DNA of 64,000 nt from Kofleriaceae bacterium (GCA_018057825.1 JAGPCY010000002.1:1-64000); one strand, 5' to 3'; shown: positions 53,245 to 64,000, counted from the stretch's first letter. Made by a program: numbers and translations. Notes: a model not told the origin generated them from the letters alone.

Positions 53245-53955
53245 ATGACGCTCCGCCCGCTCGATGGTGTCGTCGTCGTCCTGGTCGACACCGAGGGCAG
53301 CGAGAACGCGGGCAGCGTCGCGCGCCTGTGCGGCAACTTCGGCGCCCAGCTCCGGTTCGTCGACGTGCGCGCCGACCTGGCCAGCCGCGATTGCCTGAAG
53401 ATGGCCCATCCGTGCGAGGACTTCGTCAGGGCGGCGCCGCGTTGCGCCGAGCTCGCGGAGGCGGTCGCCGATTGCGCGCTGGTCGTCGCCACCTCGGGCA
53501 AGATCGCGACCGCCCTCGAGCAAGGGCCCCTCGACACCGACCGCGCCGCGGGCTTTCTGCCGCCGCCAGGAGAGCGCACCGCGATCGTGTTCGGCAACGA
53601 GCGCACCGGGCTGCCGGCCGCCCTCGCTCGCCGCTGTCACCGCGTCGTGCGGCTGCCGACGCCGGGCTGGGTCGACAGCTTGAACCTGGCGTCGTCGGTC
53701 GCCGTGACGCTCACGCTCCTGGCCGAGGCGGCGCGGGCCGGCCGGGCGCCGCGGGCGACCGTCGCTGCGCGGTCGCGGCTGCGCGACACGCTCGAGGACG
53801 CCCTCACCCGGCGCGGCTTCTACAAAGGGCGCGGGCCGGCCGCGTTCCGACCGCGCCTCGACGAGCTGCTCGGCAAGCTGGACTTCTCGGACCGCGACGT
53901 CGCGACCGTGCAGGACGTGATCATCGCCCTGACCGGCGACCGCGCCCACGGTTAG
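53245..53955 (+). CDS. SpoU-family RNA methyltransferase (TrmJ-like)
   Basis: 236 residues. The trefoil-knot methyltransferase core shows VVLVDTEGSENAGSVARLCGNF (motif 1, Asn of the catalytic site), IVFGNERTGLPAAL (motif 2) and WVDSLNLASSVAVTLTLL (motif 3). TrmJ-type enzymes 2'-O-methylate tRNA position 32; the C-terminal extension (RRGFYKGRG and a TrmH-like helical tail) fits this group. Substrate cannot be fixed from the sequence. Hexamer tract F follows its stop by about seven bases. Confidence 0.9.
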   Translation: MTLRPLDGVVVVLVDTEGSENAGSVARLCGNFGAQLRFVDVRADLASRDCLKMAHPCEDFVRAAPRCAELAEAVADCALVVATSGKIATALEQGPLDTDRAAGFLPPPGERTAIVFGNERTGLPAALARRCHRVVRLPTPGWVDSLNLASSVAVTLTLLAEAARAGRAPRATVAARSRLRDTLEDALTRRGFYKGRGPAAFRPRLDELLGKLDFSDRDVATVQDVIIALTGDRAHG

Positions 53956-53962
53956 CGCCTTC

Positions 53963-54237
53963 GGTCTCGGTCTCGGTCTCGGTCTCGGCCTCGGTCTCGG
54001 CCTCGGCCTCGGTCTCGGTCTCGGACTCGGTCTCGGACTCGGTCTCGGCCTCGGCCTCGGTCTCGGCCTCGGTCTCGGGTTCGGGTTCGGGTTCGGGTTC
54101 GGTCTCGGGTTCGGTCTCGGACTCGGTCTCGGCCTCGGCCTCGGACTCGGTCTCGGTCTCGGTCTCGGCCTCGGTCTCGGCCTCGGTCTCGGTCTCGGAC
54201 TCGGACTCGGTCTCGGTCTCGGTCTCCGTCTCCGCCC
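53963..54237. repeat. Hexamer tract F (GGTCTC/GGCCTC/GGGTTC)
   Basis: About 275 bases of degenerate hexamers between two rightward genes, starting seven bases after a stop. It contains a short GGGTTC run near 54076-54100, as in tract C. Confidence 0.95.
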
Positions 54238-54285
54238 AGCCTCGGCCCGATCGTCCGCGGCACGACCCGTGCACAGCCCATCGTC

Positions 54286-55065
54286 ATGCAGCCTGTCGCG
54301 CGCATCTCGATCGCCATCGCGTCCACCCTGCTCGCGTGCGGCCAGGCGCCGCCCGCCGGGCTCGACGGTGCGGTGGTCGTCGACGGTGCGGAGGCCTCCA
54401 CCGACGCCGGCCTCGGCGCGCTGCTGCTCCGCGAGGACTTCTCCATCGACGATACCTCGGCGTGGCCGGCTGGCTGGCGCGCGCTTGGCGGCGTCGACCG
54501 TCGCGGGATCGCCAGCGGACGGGCCTGGCTCACGCCGACGGTGTCGAGCTACAGCCTGGGCCGCATGGGCCACGGGCTAGCCAGCGGGCCCGCGCGCGAC
54601 GTCGAGGTCACGTTCCGCCTCGCGATGGATGATCCGGGGCGACAGGGCGTGGGCTTCTACGTGCGTCAGAACGGCGGCTACCTGACCGGCACCACGCCGC
54701 GCGGCAGCGGGTACGCCGTCTTCGCCGAGGCCTTCGCGGGCGCTCAGCTCGGGCTGTGGCGCGAGCGCGACGGCCTCGAGGAGCCGCTGGTGCGCGTGGC
54801 CGTGGCGGGCTACACGCCCGGGCGCGAGTACTGGGTGCGCTTTCGCTGCGCGCAGGAGGGCGGCGCGACCCACCTCGCCGCGCGCGTGTGGCCGGCCGAC
54901 GCCGCCGAGCCCGCGACCTGGACCGTCGAGGTCACCGACACCACCCCGGCGTTGCAAGGCGCCGCCGGGGCGATCGCGGTCGACGGCTGGAACACCGCCA
55001 CGCCGGGGCAGGGGCCCGCCCCGGCGCGCATCTACGTCGACGAGATCACCGTCCGCGCGCAGTAG
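54286..55065 (+). CDS. Lipoprotein with LamG/jellyroll-like domain
   Basis: 259 residues. Signal ISIAIASTLLACGQAP with lipobox Cys. The mature domain opens LLLREDFSIDDTSAWPAGW, with later strands VEVTFRLAMDDPGRQGVGFYVRQN, YAVFAEAFAGAQLGLW and TWTVEVTDTT, resembling laminin-G/concanavalin-like or 3-keto-disaccharide hydrolase-like sandwiches. Probably binds or cleaves surface glycans; no catalytic residues are assigned. Confidence 0.78.
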   Translation: MQPVARISIAIASTLLACGQAPPAGLDGAVVVDGAEASTDAGLGALLLREDFSIDDTSAWPAGWRALGGVDRRGIASGRAWLTPTVSSYSLGRMGHGLASGPARDVEVTFRLAMDDPGRQGVGFYVRQNGGYLTGTTPRGSGYAVFAEAFAGAQLGLWRERDGLEEPLVRVAVAGYTPGREYWVRFRCAQEGGATHLAARVWPADAAEPATWTVEVTDTTPALQGAAGAIAVDGWNTATPGQGPAPARIYVDEITVRAQ

Positions 55066-55207
55066 GCGCGGCGCCGTCCCCTGGGACCGGCCGCATTGTC
55101 CCCGGGGGCGGTGGCGGTGTCGCAGGTGCGGTCGCGATCGCAGCGCGAGTCAGCGTCTGCGAGACCGAGGCCCAGATCGCGGCGACGACCGGCGCGTCTG
55201 GCCGACG

Positions 55208-57025
55208 ATGCGAAGGTCTCCCGTGCTGGTCTTGTCATTCCTCGTGGGGGCGCAGCCGGTGGCGGCCGGGGTGCTCCGCGGCCAGGTGGTCGATGCTCAC
55301 GGCAACCCGGTCAGTGACGCCGCGGTCCACGTCATGAGCGCCGGCGGCGAGGCGTGGACCACGCGCACCGCGCCCAGCGGGCGCTTCTTCGTCTCGCTGC
55401 CGCCGGGCTCGTATCGGGTCGTCGTCTCGTCGACCGACGGGACGACCGACCACGACGAGGTCGTCGTCCACCACGACAGCCTCGAGGGAGCACCCGATGA
55501 GGTGGTCGTCGAGCTGGCGACCACGGCGACGCCGTCGCCGGCGACTGGGTTCGACTCGGTGGACTTCAGCGGGCGGGCGACTCTCGACAACTTCGCGCCG
55601 GAGGACTGGGAGCCGATCGCGCCGCGCCTGGTCGCGCCGCCGGGGTCGCAGCCGTCCTCGCGGCTCCTGGCGCGCCGCGATCACCTCGGCCTGGCGGCGC
55701 TCGACGCGCGCGTCGACGCGCGGCGCCTGCGCACGACGATCGGCGGCGGCGCGCGCTTGCCCGAGAGCCCCGGCATCCCGGTCGAGTTCCTCGCCGAGCC
55801 GAGCTTCGTGCGGGCGGCGCCGACGATCAGCGCGCCGAGCGGTCTCGGGGGCACGGCGCCGCTCGCGATCCGCTTCGCCGATCAGCGTCGCCACGGCGAC
55901 GCGCGGGCCAGCCTGGGCCCCCACGGGCGCGTCGCCGCGGTGGCGGCCGAGGCCCTCGAGCCGGGCGAGCTCGCGATGACCTTCGGCGGCGTGGTCGAGC
56001 GCCGGCCCGCGGCCGACGGCGCCGGCGGTCCGAGCTTCGTCGGCCAGGCCTTGTGGGCGACCGAGCTCAACGTCGAGCAGACCCGCGGGCACCTGATCGG
56101 GCTCCTCGGTGGCAGCGCCGACGGCGGCGAGGACTACTGGGGCGACGCGGCGATCACCCGGCACAGCGACGACGGGCGGCGCGAGCTGACGGTGGGGCTG
56201 ACCGCCTCGCAGTATGAAGCCGGCGAGGCCGCGGCGTCGCCGGCGCGCGGCGAGCGTCCGCTGATGGGCGGCGGCGCCGCCGTGGTAGCGCGGTTCGCTG
56301 GGCGGATCGGCGCGCAGGCCCGACGCGGTCGCCACCTCCTCGTGCTGGGCGGCGAGGTCGGCGGCGGACACGTCGACGACGCGCCCGCCACCGAGGTCAG
56401 CGCGTACGTCGGCGATGCGTGGGCCCACGACCGCGACCTGACCGTGGAGGTCGGCCTGCGCTGGGAGCAGCACAGCGTCGGCGCCACGCAGGGGACGACG
56501 TGGCAACCGCGGGCCGCGGTGGTGTGGCGGCCGGACGCCGATGCCGGACTCGCGATCACCGCGACCGCCGAGCGCGTCGCCCGGTTCCTGCCGCACCGAG
56601 GGGACCTCGGGCCGGGGTCGGCCACCGTCGACCAGTGGACGGCGCAGGTGAGCGGCGGCCTGTGGCGCCATCGACTCGGCTGGCAGCTCGGCGTCCGGGC
56701 GCGTTCACCCGACGTGACCCGGGCGGTGGCGCCCGAGCTCGGCGTCGACGGGAGCCTCGAGCTCCAGGTCGGCACCGCGCTGGCCGCCCAGGCGACGATG
56801 TCGACCCTCGAGCGCGCCGCGACCGCTCAGCTCGCGACCACGGTGTGCATCGGCACCTTCGCCGCGATCGCGCGTCGCACGCCGTCGGCCGTCGGCTGGG
56901 GCGTCGCGTTCGAGCGCTCCCTGCCCGGCGATCGAACGCTGCCGCTCGAGCTCGGCGCCGAGCTGTTCGACCTCGACGATCCGCGCCAGCGCAGCGCACA
57001 GCTCACGCTGCGACGGTCGTGGTGA
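55208..57025 (+). CDS. Outer-membrane barrel with N-terminal carboxypeptidase-regulatory-like domain
   Basis: 605 residues. Signal LVLSFLVGAQPVAAG. A CarbopepD_reg-like Ig domain (about 20-95, GQVVDAHGNPVSDAAVHV, GRFFVSLPPGSYRVVVS) precedes a long beta-rich part with TonB-dependent-receptor-like strands (LTVGLTASQYEAGEAA, DAWAHDRDLTVEVGLRWEQH, LAITATAERVARFLPH) and ends AQLTLRRSW, a terminal aromatic barrel signal. No plug domain with its usual motifs was seen, so a non-TBDT barrel is possible. Function unknown. Confidence 0.78.
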   Translation: MRRSPVLVLSFLVGAQPVAAGVLRGQVVDAHGNPVSDAAVHVMSAGGEAWTTRTAPSGRFFVSLPPGSYRVVVSSTDGTTDHDEVVVHHDSLEGAPDEVVVELATTATPSPATGFDSVDFSGRATLDNFAPEDWEPIAPRLVAPPGSQPSSRLLARRDHLGLAALDARVDARRLRTTIGGGARLPESPGIPVEFLAEPSFVRAAPTISAPSGLGGTAPLAIRFADQRRHGDARASLGPHGRVAAVAAEALEPGELAMTFGGVVERRPAADGAGGPSFVGQALWATELNVEQTRGHLIGLLGGSADGGEDYWGDAAITRHSDDGRRELTVGLTASQYEAGEAAASPARGERPLMGGGAAVVARFAGRIGAQARRGRHLLVLGGEVGGGHVDDAPATEVSAYVGDAWAHDRDLTVEVGLRWEQHSVGATQGTTWQPRAAVVWRPDADAGLAITATAERVARFLPHRGDLGPGSATVDQWTAQVSGGLWRHRLGWQLGVRARSPDVTRAVAPELGVDGSLELQVGTALAAQATMSTLERAATAQLATTVCIGTFAAIARRTPSAVGWGVAFERSLPGDRTLPLELGAELFDLDDPRQRSAQLTLRRSW

Positions 57026-57171
57026 TCGCGCCCTGGTGGCTACTCGCAGACCAGGCGCGCGATCGAAGGCCGGTCGACCACCTGGTTCGCCCGGGATGGA
57101 TCGGCCGCGCGAACGGCTGAGTGGTTCTTTCGCGGGCGCTTCGCGCCGGCGTCGAGGGCGCCGCCGGGCGG

Positions 57172-57294
57172 CTACTGCCCGGACTTCGAGCGGCGCCGCT
57201 TGAGGAGCCGGGCGGCGGCCTGCCGGCGCAGCTTCGCGAGCACCTTCTGCTCGGGCGTGGGGTCCTGGGGGGCGGCGGGTTTGCGTTTGCTCAT
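57172..57294 (-). CDS. Short basic protein
   Basis: 40 residues from ATG 57294. Sequence MSKRKPAAPQDPTPEQKVLA then a Lys/Arg/Ala/Gln-rich helix ending RRRSKSGQ. Strong positive charge suggests RNA, DNA or ribosome contact. No family recognised. It is plausible because the frame has a clear start and stop, but its expression is unproven. Confidence 0.5.
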   Translation of the reverse strand: MSKRKPAAPQDPTPEQKVLAKLRRQAAARLLKRRRSKSGQ

Positions 57295-57485
57295 GGGGCG
57301 GGACGGTACCGATCTCGAGGCCGTCCTCCCCGGCTCGCGGCGGTCATGCTTCGGTGCCCGAGCGTTTGCGCCCCGCGCTCCCACGCCCTGAGCCTCTCGT
57401 TGCAACGGCGGAGCTCGCCGGGCTCGCCGCGTGATCGGGCCGGGGTCGCGCGCGTCGTCAGCGGTGCTGGATCGGCAACGGCCGA

Positions 57486-57716
57486 TCAGGGCGTCGCCGA
57501 ACACGAGGGCGACCATCGTACGACCGCAGGTGCGTCGGTCGGCAGCGTGTAGGTGCAACCCCGCAGGAGCGTGCGGCGATCGTCATCGAGGACCCCGCCG
57601 AGATAGACCACCACGGCCACGAGCCCAACGACCAAGACCAGACCAACGACGCCTAGCGCCGCAAGCGCGCCCGCGATCGCGGACGGACGGCTCGCGACGC
57701 CAGCGTGGGACTCCAT
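57486..57716 (-). CDS. Small single-span membrane protein
   Basis: 76 residues from ATG 57716 (a longer frame upstream to 57845 is Arg-rich and rejected). One strong membrane span, GVVGLVLVVGLVAVVVYLGG, with a short C-terminal part carrying two Cys. Function unknown. Confidence 0.5.
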   Translation of the reverse strand: MESHAGVASRPSAIAGALAALGVVGLVLVVGLVAVVVYLGGVLDDDRRTLLRGCTYTLPTDAPAVVRWSPSCSATP

Positions 57717-57880
57717 CGGGAGCAGCCTACCCCGAAATTGCTTGGACCTGGGGCGCGATCGCTCGATGCACCGGTCCTCGACGCGAGTGGGAACCTCGGG
57801 GGAACCGCGCCCAGGAGCGCGCGATCGACTGTCTGGGCGCTCCATGCGCGGGCGTCGGCCGTACTAGAGTGCGCGCCGTC

Positions 57881-58225
57881 ATGACAGCCCCCGCGTGCCC
57901 GGTTTGTTCGATGGAGGAGGTGCTGGTCCACGCCGCGCACCTCGAGTGCTCGACGTGTGGTCACGAGTGGCCGCGCGCCGACGTCGAGGCTGACGCCGGT
58001 CCGGTCGAGGTGGCCCGCGTGGTCAAGGACGCGGTCGGCAACGTGCTGGTCGACGGGGACAGCGTCACCCTGATCAAGGACCTCAAGCTGCGTGGCTCAT
58101 CCGAGGTGCTCAAGCAGGGCACCAAGGTGCGGAACATCCGGCTCGTCGATGGCGACCACGAGATCGACTGTCGCATCGACGGCTCGGCGATGGCGCTCAA
58201 GGCCTGCTTCGTGCGCAAGGCGTGA
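57881..58225 (+). CDS. yjdM: YjdM/PhnA-like zinc-ribbon protein
   Basis: 114 residues. N-terminal zinc ribbon CPVCSMEEVLVHAAHLECSTCG (cut: CPVC and CSTC) and C-terminal PhnA-like domain with VVKDAVGNVLVDGDSVTLIK, LKLRGSSEVLKQG and KVRNIRLVDGDHEIDCRIDG. This is the full-length YjdM type, formerly called alkylphosphonate-uptake PhnA; its physiological function is unclear. It is convergent with the GNAT gene. Confidence 0.92.
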   Translation: MTAPACPVCSMEEVLVHAAHLECSTCGHEWPRADVEADAGPVEVARVVKDAVGNVLVDGDSVTLIKDLKLRGSSEVLKQGTKVRNIRLVDGDHEIDCRIDGSAMALKACFVRKA

Positions 58226-58242
58226 GCGGCTGGCGCCGCCGG

Positions 58243-58740
<498 letters not shown>

Positions 58741-58774
58741 GCCGTGATCTAACCCCAACAGGACCTTCGCCGGT

Positions 58775-59033
58775 TCCTCCTCGGCCTCGGTCTCCTCCTC
58801 GGTCTCGGTCTCCGCCTCGGCCTCGGTCTCGGCCTCGGTCTCGGTCTCGGCCTCCGCCTCCGCCTCCGCCTCCGCCTCCGCCTCCGCTTCGGCCTCGGCC
58901 TCGGTCTCGGTCTCGGCCTCGGTCTCGGCCTCGGTCTCGGTCTCGGCCTCCGCCTCCGCCTCCGCCTCCGCCTCCGCCTCGGCCTCCTCCTCGGTCTCGG
59001 TCTCGCCCTCCGCCTCGGTCCGCCTCGCCCCTC
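58775..59033. repeat. Hexamer tract G (CTCGGT/CTCGGC/CTCCGC)
   Basis: About 260 bases of degenerate hexamers between two leftward genes, with runs of CCTCCG near 58850-58885 and 58945-58980. It starts six bases beyond the stop of the kinase gene at 59040. Unlike the other tracts, on the sense strand of its upstream gene it reads GAGACC/GAGGCC. Confidence 0.95.
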
Positions 59034-59039
59034 CCCCCG

Positions 59040-60350
<1,311 letters not shown>

Positions 60351-60367
60351 GCCCTCACGCTACCACA

Positions 60368-61480
60368 TCACCATTTTACGACGAAGCGCTCGCCCGGTTT
60401 GATCCGCACCGAGCGCTCCTCGACCCGCGCGCCGCTGTCGTCCTTGACGATCAGCCGCACCGCCCGACCGTCGCCGGGCACCAGCGCGCCGACCTCGGGC
60501 GAGCTGACGCCGAGGTCGAGCAGCTCACCGGGCGCGCGCGGGTTCTCGATCGCGATCCGCCCGAAGGGGTTGGCGAGCTGGTTGACGATGATCGCCCAGT
60601 CGAAGCGCAGGGTCGCGCGCTGGCCGGCGGTGACCGTGGCGTACTCGAAGATCGCCATCTCGTAGCGGCGCGACAGGCACAGCGCCTTGTAGTTGCCGGG
60701 GGCGACCGCGAGCGGCTTGCCGGTCGGCGCGCCGGGCACGCGCTGGGCGTTGAGCCACAGCTCCTCGCACGGCAGGCTCGAGGACAGCGTGAGCTCGCCG
60801 AGCCCGGCGGGGTCGCCCTTGAGCTCGGCCCGCACCGCGTCGGCGTTCTTGCCGAAGGGCCGCAAGAGGAGGTAGTCGCGGTAGAACGCGCGCTTCTTGT
60901 CGCTGGCGCCGAGCTTGTCGTAGGTCGCGCCCAGCTCGCGGAGGAAGCCAGGCAGGTCGGGCGCCAGGGCGTAGCCCATGTGGTAGCTGATGAGCGCGTC
61001 GCCCCACTGCTGCTTGGCGAAGGCGGCGCGACCCTGCTTGAAGGCGCGCTTGGCCTCGGCGGCGAGGGTCGGCAGCTCGAGGCGCTTGGCGAACGGATCG
61101 GGGCGCGCGGTCAGGCGCTTGGCCTCGGCCCGGGCCTCGCCGGCGGCGGCCGCGTCGGTGGTCGCCGCCGCGAACGCGGTCAAGACCGCGGCGGCCTCCT
61201 CGGCCTGGCCGGCCAGGGTCCACAAGGTCGCCAGGCGCCGCGCCTCGGGGCTGCCCGGGCCGCGCGCGATCACCAGCGCGCGGTACATGGCGATCGCGCG
61301 GCCGAAGGCGCGCTTCTTGGCCGCGGCCTCGGCCGGCTTGAGCAGGAAGTCCGACAGCGCGGCCCGTGGACGGACGGTGGTCACGCTCGCGACCAGGGCG
61401 TCGTCGGCGCGGCTGACGGCGGGCGCCCCACACAGCGCCACGGCCACCGACATGGCCGCTAGATGCCTACGTGCGCGCAT
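60368..61480 (-). CDS. Secreted TPR-like protein
   Basis: 370 residues from ATG 61480. Signal MSVAVALCGAPAVSRAD. The N-terminal half (about 40-220) has TPR-like helical pairs (AFKQGRAAFAKQQWGDALIS, GYALAPDLPGFLRELGATYDKLG); the C-terminal half is beta-rich (LGELTLSSSLPCEELWLNAQ, IFEYATVTAGQRATLRFDW). Domain combination resembles PEGA/TPR exported proteins of myxobacteria. It lies 17 bases upstream of the kinase gene on the same strand, so the two are likely co-transcribed. Confidence 0.85.
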   Translation of the reverse strand: MRARRHLAAMSVAVALCGAPAVSRADDALVASVTTVRPRAALSDFLLKPAEAAAKKRAFGRAIAMYRALVIARGPGSPEARRLATLWTLAGQAEEAAAVLTAFAAATTDAAAAGEARAEAKRLTARPDPFAKRLELPTLAAEAKRAFKQGRAAFAKQQWGDALISYHMGYALAPDLPGFLRELGATYDKLGASDKKRAFYRDYLLLRPFGKNADAVRAELKGDPAGLGELTLSSSLPCEELWLNAQRVPGAPTGKPLAVAPGNYKALCLSRRYEMAIFEYATVTAGQRATLRFDWAIIVNQLANPFGRIAIENPRAPGELLDLGVSSPEVGALVPGDGRAVRLIVKDDSGARVEERSVRIKPGERFVVKW

Positions 61481-61569
61481 CGACCTCACGGTATCACGAC
61501 CGTTTCGTTGAGGAGGGTATTCAACTCTGGTACCTTTCCGAGGCGTGGTCGTGGTCGTACCGCGCGCTG

Positions 61570-62511
61570 ATGCGGGCCATCGTCCTCGAACGGAACAAGC
61601 TGGTGGGCCGCCGGGTGATGCGGCACTTCTTGGCCTCGGGCATCGAGGCCACGGTGGTCGAAGATCCAGCCGCGCTGGTCGGCGCCGGCGCCGCGCTGGT
61701 GTGCGCCGACGCCTTCGATGGCGACGCGGTGGTGGCCGCGGTGCGGGCCACGCCGGGGGCGCGCGGCGTCCTGTGGACCGCCGAGCCGCTCAAGCGCGCG
61801 CTGCGCTACCTGGCCGAGTGTCCCCAGGTGATGCACGTCCTCGGCCGCAAGGACTTCGAGAGCGCGCCGCGGGCGTGGGAGCTGATGATGGTCCTGCGCC
61901 GCGCCCGCGAGGGCGGCGGCCCGGCGCCGCTGTCGGCCTACCTCGACTGGGGCCACACCGGCTTCGACGAGCGCATCGCGACCAGCGCCGAGCGCGATCG
62001 CGGCGTCGCCCGGGTCCAGGACTTCGTCGCCGCGCTCCAGGTGCCCAAGCGGCTGGCCGAGATGGCCGGCGAGCTGTGCCACGAGCTGCTCATGAACGCG
62101 CTCTACGACGCGCCGGTCGACGACCGCGGCGTCGCGCGCTACGCCGGCGATCGCAAGGCCGACGTCGCCCTGCCGCCCGACGACGCCGCCCGGCTGCGCT
62201 GCGCCACCGACGGCACCCGCCTGGTCTTGCAGGTGCGCGATCGCTTCGGCGGGCTGGCTCGCCGCCACGTGGTCGACGGCCTGGCTCGCGGCCTGGCCGG
62301 CGGCGAGATGGACCACAGCCACGGCGGCGCCGGCCTGGGCATGACCCTGTGCCACCATAACGCCCTGGCGATCTTCTTCGACGTCGCCCGCGGTCGCCAC
62401 ACCGAGGTCACCGCGATGCTCGAGCTCGATCTCAACCTGCGCGAGGTCCGGACCCTGGCGCGGTCGCTGCATCTCTTCGGAGATCTCGCGTTCGGCGATC
62501 TCACGAGCTGA
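61570..62511 (+). CDS. HATPase-domain protein, anti-sigma-factor-like kinase
   Basis: 313 residues from ATG 61570 (start uncertain; ribosome site is weak). The N-terminal 130 residues resemble a receiver-like alpha/beta fold without the phosphoacceptor (VLERNKLVGRRVMRHFLASG, CADAFDGDAVV, HVLGRKDF). The C-terminal part is an ATPase of the HATPase/RsbW type: ELCHELLMNALYDAPVD (N-box) and GGAGLGMTLCHHNALAI (G-box). Such proteins phosphorylate or sequester STAS partners. It is followed by a STAS-domain gene after 13 bases, an arrangement typical of partner switching. Confidence 0.82.
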   Translation: MRAIVLERNKLVGRRVMRHFLASGIEATVVEDPAALVGAGAALVCADAFDGDAVVAAVRATPGARGVLWTAEPLKRALRYLAECPQVMHVLGRKDFESAPRAWELMMVLRRAREGGGPAPLSAYLDWGHTGFDERIATSAERDRGVARVQDFVAALQVPKRLAEMAGELCHELLMNALYDAPVDDRGVARYAGDRKADVALPPDDAARLRCATDGTRLVLQVRDRFGGLARRHVVDGLARGLAGGEMDHSHGGAGLGMTLCHHNALAIFFDVARGRHTEVTAMLELDLNLREVRTLARSLHLFGDLAFGDLTS

Positions 62512-62524
62512 CCCCCGAGGCCCC

Positions 62525-64000
62525 ATGGAACCCGCCACCGCTCACGCCAACCCCGGCGCCCCGCCGCCGCCCAAGCTGGCGATCGATCGCTTCGCCGACG
62601 GCGACCTGGTGTGCCTCAAGCTGGCCGGCACGATCGACGAGGCCTTCGAGGGCAAGCGCCTGGCCGAGTCGGTGCGGTCGTCGACCCTCATCCTCGACCT
62701 GGGCGACATCCGCAAGGTGTCGTCGTTCGGGATCCGCGAGTGGGTCGACTTCATGAACGGCGTCGGCAAGACCGCGACCCGGATCATCCTCGTCGAGTGC
62801 GCGCCCAAGATCGTCGACCAGCTCAACATGGTCGCCAACTTCGCCGGCACCGGTCGGGTCTACTCGTTCTACGCGCCGTACCACTGCGACTACTGCGACA
62901 AGGACGAGCGGGTGCTCTGGCAGGCCGACCGCGACGTCGAGGTGATCAAGTCGATGAAGCCGCCGCAGCGGGCCTGCGGCACCTGCGGTGAGCTGCAGTA
63001 CTTCAACGAGGATCCGGTCACGTACTTCTCGTATCTGGCCGGGCAGGACAAGCTCGAGCTCGATCCCGACATCGCCGGGTTCCTGGCCGCCAAGCTGTCC
63101 TACGCGGTCGCCGACGGCGCGCGCAAGCTGCGGGTCGACAAGACCATCGAGGGCCGGGTCACGTTCCTCAAGCTGGCCGGCGATCTCGACAAGACCTTCC
63201 CGCGCGACAAGCTGGCCGAGGGGCTCGAGGGCACGATCGTCGTCGACGTCGCCGGGGTCGGCAAGATCGAGCCGGCCGGCGCCGCTGAGTGGCGCGGGCT
63301 CTTGCAGCAAGTGACGCCGCTGGTCGACGCGATCTACCTGACCGCTGTGCCGCCGGCCTTCCTCGACAAGCTCGGGCGCCCCGAGGACCTCGGGCCCAAG
63401 GCCGCGGTGGCGTCGTTCTCGCTGCCGTACACCTGCGCCAAGTGCGCGACCACCGCCGGCCAGATGATCGACGTCGACGCCCACTACGAGGTGTTGAAGT
63501 TCGCGACCCCGCCGGATCTGCGGTGCGCCGCCTGCAAGGGGCCCCTGACCTGCGCCGCCCCCGAGGGCCTCCTGGCCAACCTGGCCAAGCTGCCCAAGCC
63601 CGGCGTCTCGGCCGAGCTGGCCAAGCTCATCCGCGAGGTCCGCGAGCGCAAGCCGGCGCCCAAGAAGGTCGCGACCACGGTGGCCGAGGTGGCCCAGGGC
63701 GGGCGCGGCGGCGGGCTGGGGGTGGCCTTCGCCGCGGCGCTGGCCGCGGTGGCGTTGGCGGGAGGCGCGTTTGCCGCGTACAAGATGTTTGGCGGGAAAG
63801 CCGCCGCCTCCGGCAAAGGCGAGAAAACCGCATCTTCTGCGGAGACCCGCCCGGCCTGGATCACCAGCGACGCGCCGCTGGCCGCCGGCTGCGCCGCCGA
63901 CGGCGCCGGCCTGCGCTGCGTCGGGGTGTCGGGGCTGGGGCCGAGCTCCGACGACGCCGTCGCCGAGGCCGGCGAGGCCGCCCTCGACGGCCTGGCCGTC
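62525..64000 (+). CDS. Duplicated STAS/zinc-ribbon protein, runs off right edge
   Basis: At least 492 residues, open at the right end. Two similar halves: each has a STAS-like domain (first: VCLKLAGTIDEAF, LILDLGDIRKVSSFGIREW; second: VTFLKLAGDLDKTF, IVVDVAGVGKIEPAGAAEW) followed by a two-pair zinc ribbon (CDYC and CGTC; CAKC and CAAC). The second half precedes an Ala/Gly-rich membrane span (GVAFAAALAAVALAGGAF) and a further extracellular part. STAS proteins are the phosphoacceptors of anti-sigma ATPases, fitting the gene upstream. The phosphorylated Ser may be in VSSFGIREW of the first domain. Confidence 0.85.
   Translation, partial: MEPATAHANPGAPPPPKLAIDRFADGDLVCLKLAGTIDEAFEGKRLAESVRSSTLILDLGDIRKVSSFGIREWVDFMNGVGKTATRIILVECAPKIVDQLNMVANFAGTGRVYSFYAPYHCDYCDKDERVLWQADRDVEVIKSMKPPQRACGTCGELQYFNEDPVTYFSYLAGQDKLELDPDIAGFLAAKLSYAVADGARKLRVDKTIEGRVTFLKLAGDLDKTFPRDKLAEGLEGTIVVDVAGVGKIEPAGAAEWRGLLQQVTPLVDAIYLTAVPPAFLDKLGRPEDLGPKAAVASFSLPYTCAKCATTAGQMIDVDAHYEVLKFATPPDLRCAACKGPLTCAAPEGLLANLAKLPKPGVSAELAKLIREVRERKPAPKKVATTVAEVAQGGRGGGLGVAFAAALAAVALAGGAFAAYKMFGGKAAASGKGEKTASSAETRPAWITSDAPLAAGCAADGAGLRCVGVSGLGPSSDDAVAEAGEAALDGLAV

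Noticed and set aside
55235..56671. 478-codon minus-strand frame opposite the outer-membrane barrel gene
   Set aside because: Translation is Arg/Gly/His-rich; the opposite strand has a signal peptide, an Ig-like domain and barrel strands.

Overview
The window is very GC-rich DNA that looks like a chromosome segment of a Myxococcota bacterium, most like the Kofleriaceae/Haliangium side of the phylum. This is an inference from gene content. It carries three large eukaryote-type Ser/Thr kinases, two of them with TPR or AAA/TPR tails. It also has roadblock/LC7 proteins, a REC-DUF4388 regulator, DUF4157 (eCIS core) proteins, a PilZ protein and a great many lipoproteins with long Pro/Ala linkers. 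No rRNA, tRNA, IS element, phage gene or CRISPR array was found.

Layout. 1-478: 5' part of a DUF4157 gene running off the left edge. 892-6790: Ser/Thr kinase-AAA-TPR protein coupled to a degenerate receiver protein, then a KefF-KefC potassium efflux pair. 6843-7512: nucleotidyltransferase with its small partner. 7552-12149: a compact six-gene operon (PAS histidine kinase, roadblock protein, ODP-type diiron/MBL protein, REC-DUF4388-TPR regulator, ParA ATPase, roadblock-tailed protein). This is the most system-like unit in the window. 12561-19672: Eis-type acetyltransferase and several surface lipoproteins. 20085-24028: a DUF4157 metalloprotease fused to a Vps62-like domain, a small Cys-rich protein, and an EEP-nuclease lipoprotein. 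24118-29001: RNA ligase, DUF2279 protein, outer-membrane-type protein, and a lipoprotein with a possible clan-CD peptidase dyad plus a PPC domain. 29394-36871: helix-turn-helix regulator, divergent HemF homologue, beta-lactamase-fold lipoprotein, archaemetzincin, FolE, MutY, PilZ and an SDR. 37008-45324: membrane Ser/Thr kinase with TPRs, enoyl-CoA-reductase-like SDR, NrdR and small envelope proteins. 45421-58740: mostly lipoproteins and outer-membrane proteins, with an SpoU methyltransferase, YjdM and a GNAT enzyme. 59040-64000: a kinase, a TPR protein, an ATPase and a duplicated STAS/zinc-ribbon protein that together resemble a partner-switching signalling module and run off the right edge.

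A recurrent non-coding feature ties the window together. Seven intergenic tracts of degenerate hexamer repeats (GGNYTC / GRRNCC type) each lie just 3' of a stop codon. Six of the seven can be read in the same orientation relative to an adjacent gene. Three short 15-bp tandem duplications also occur, in or at the ends of genes.
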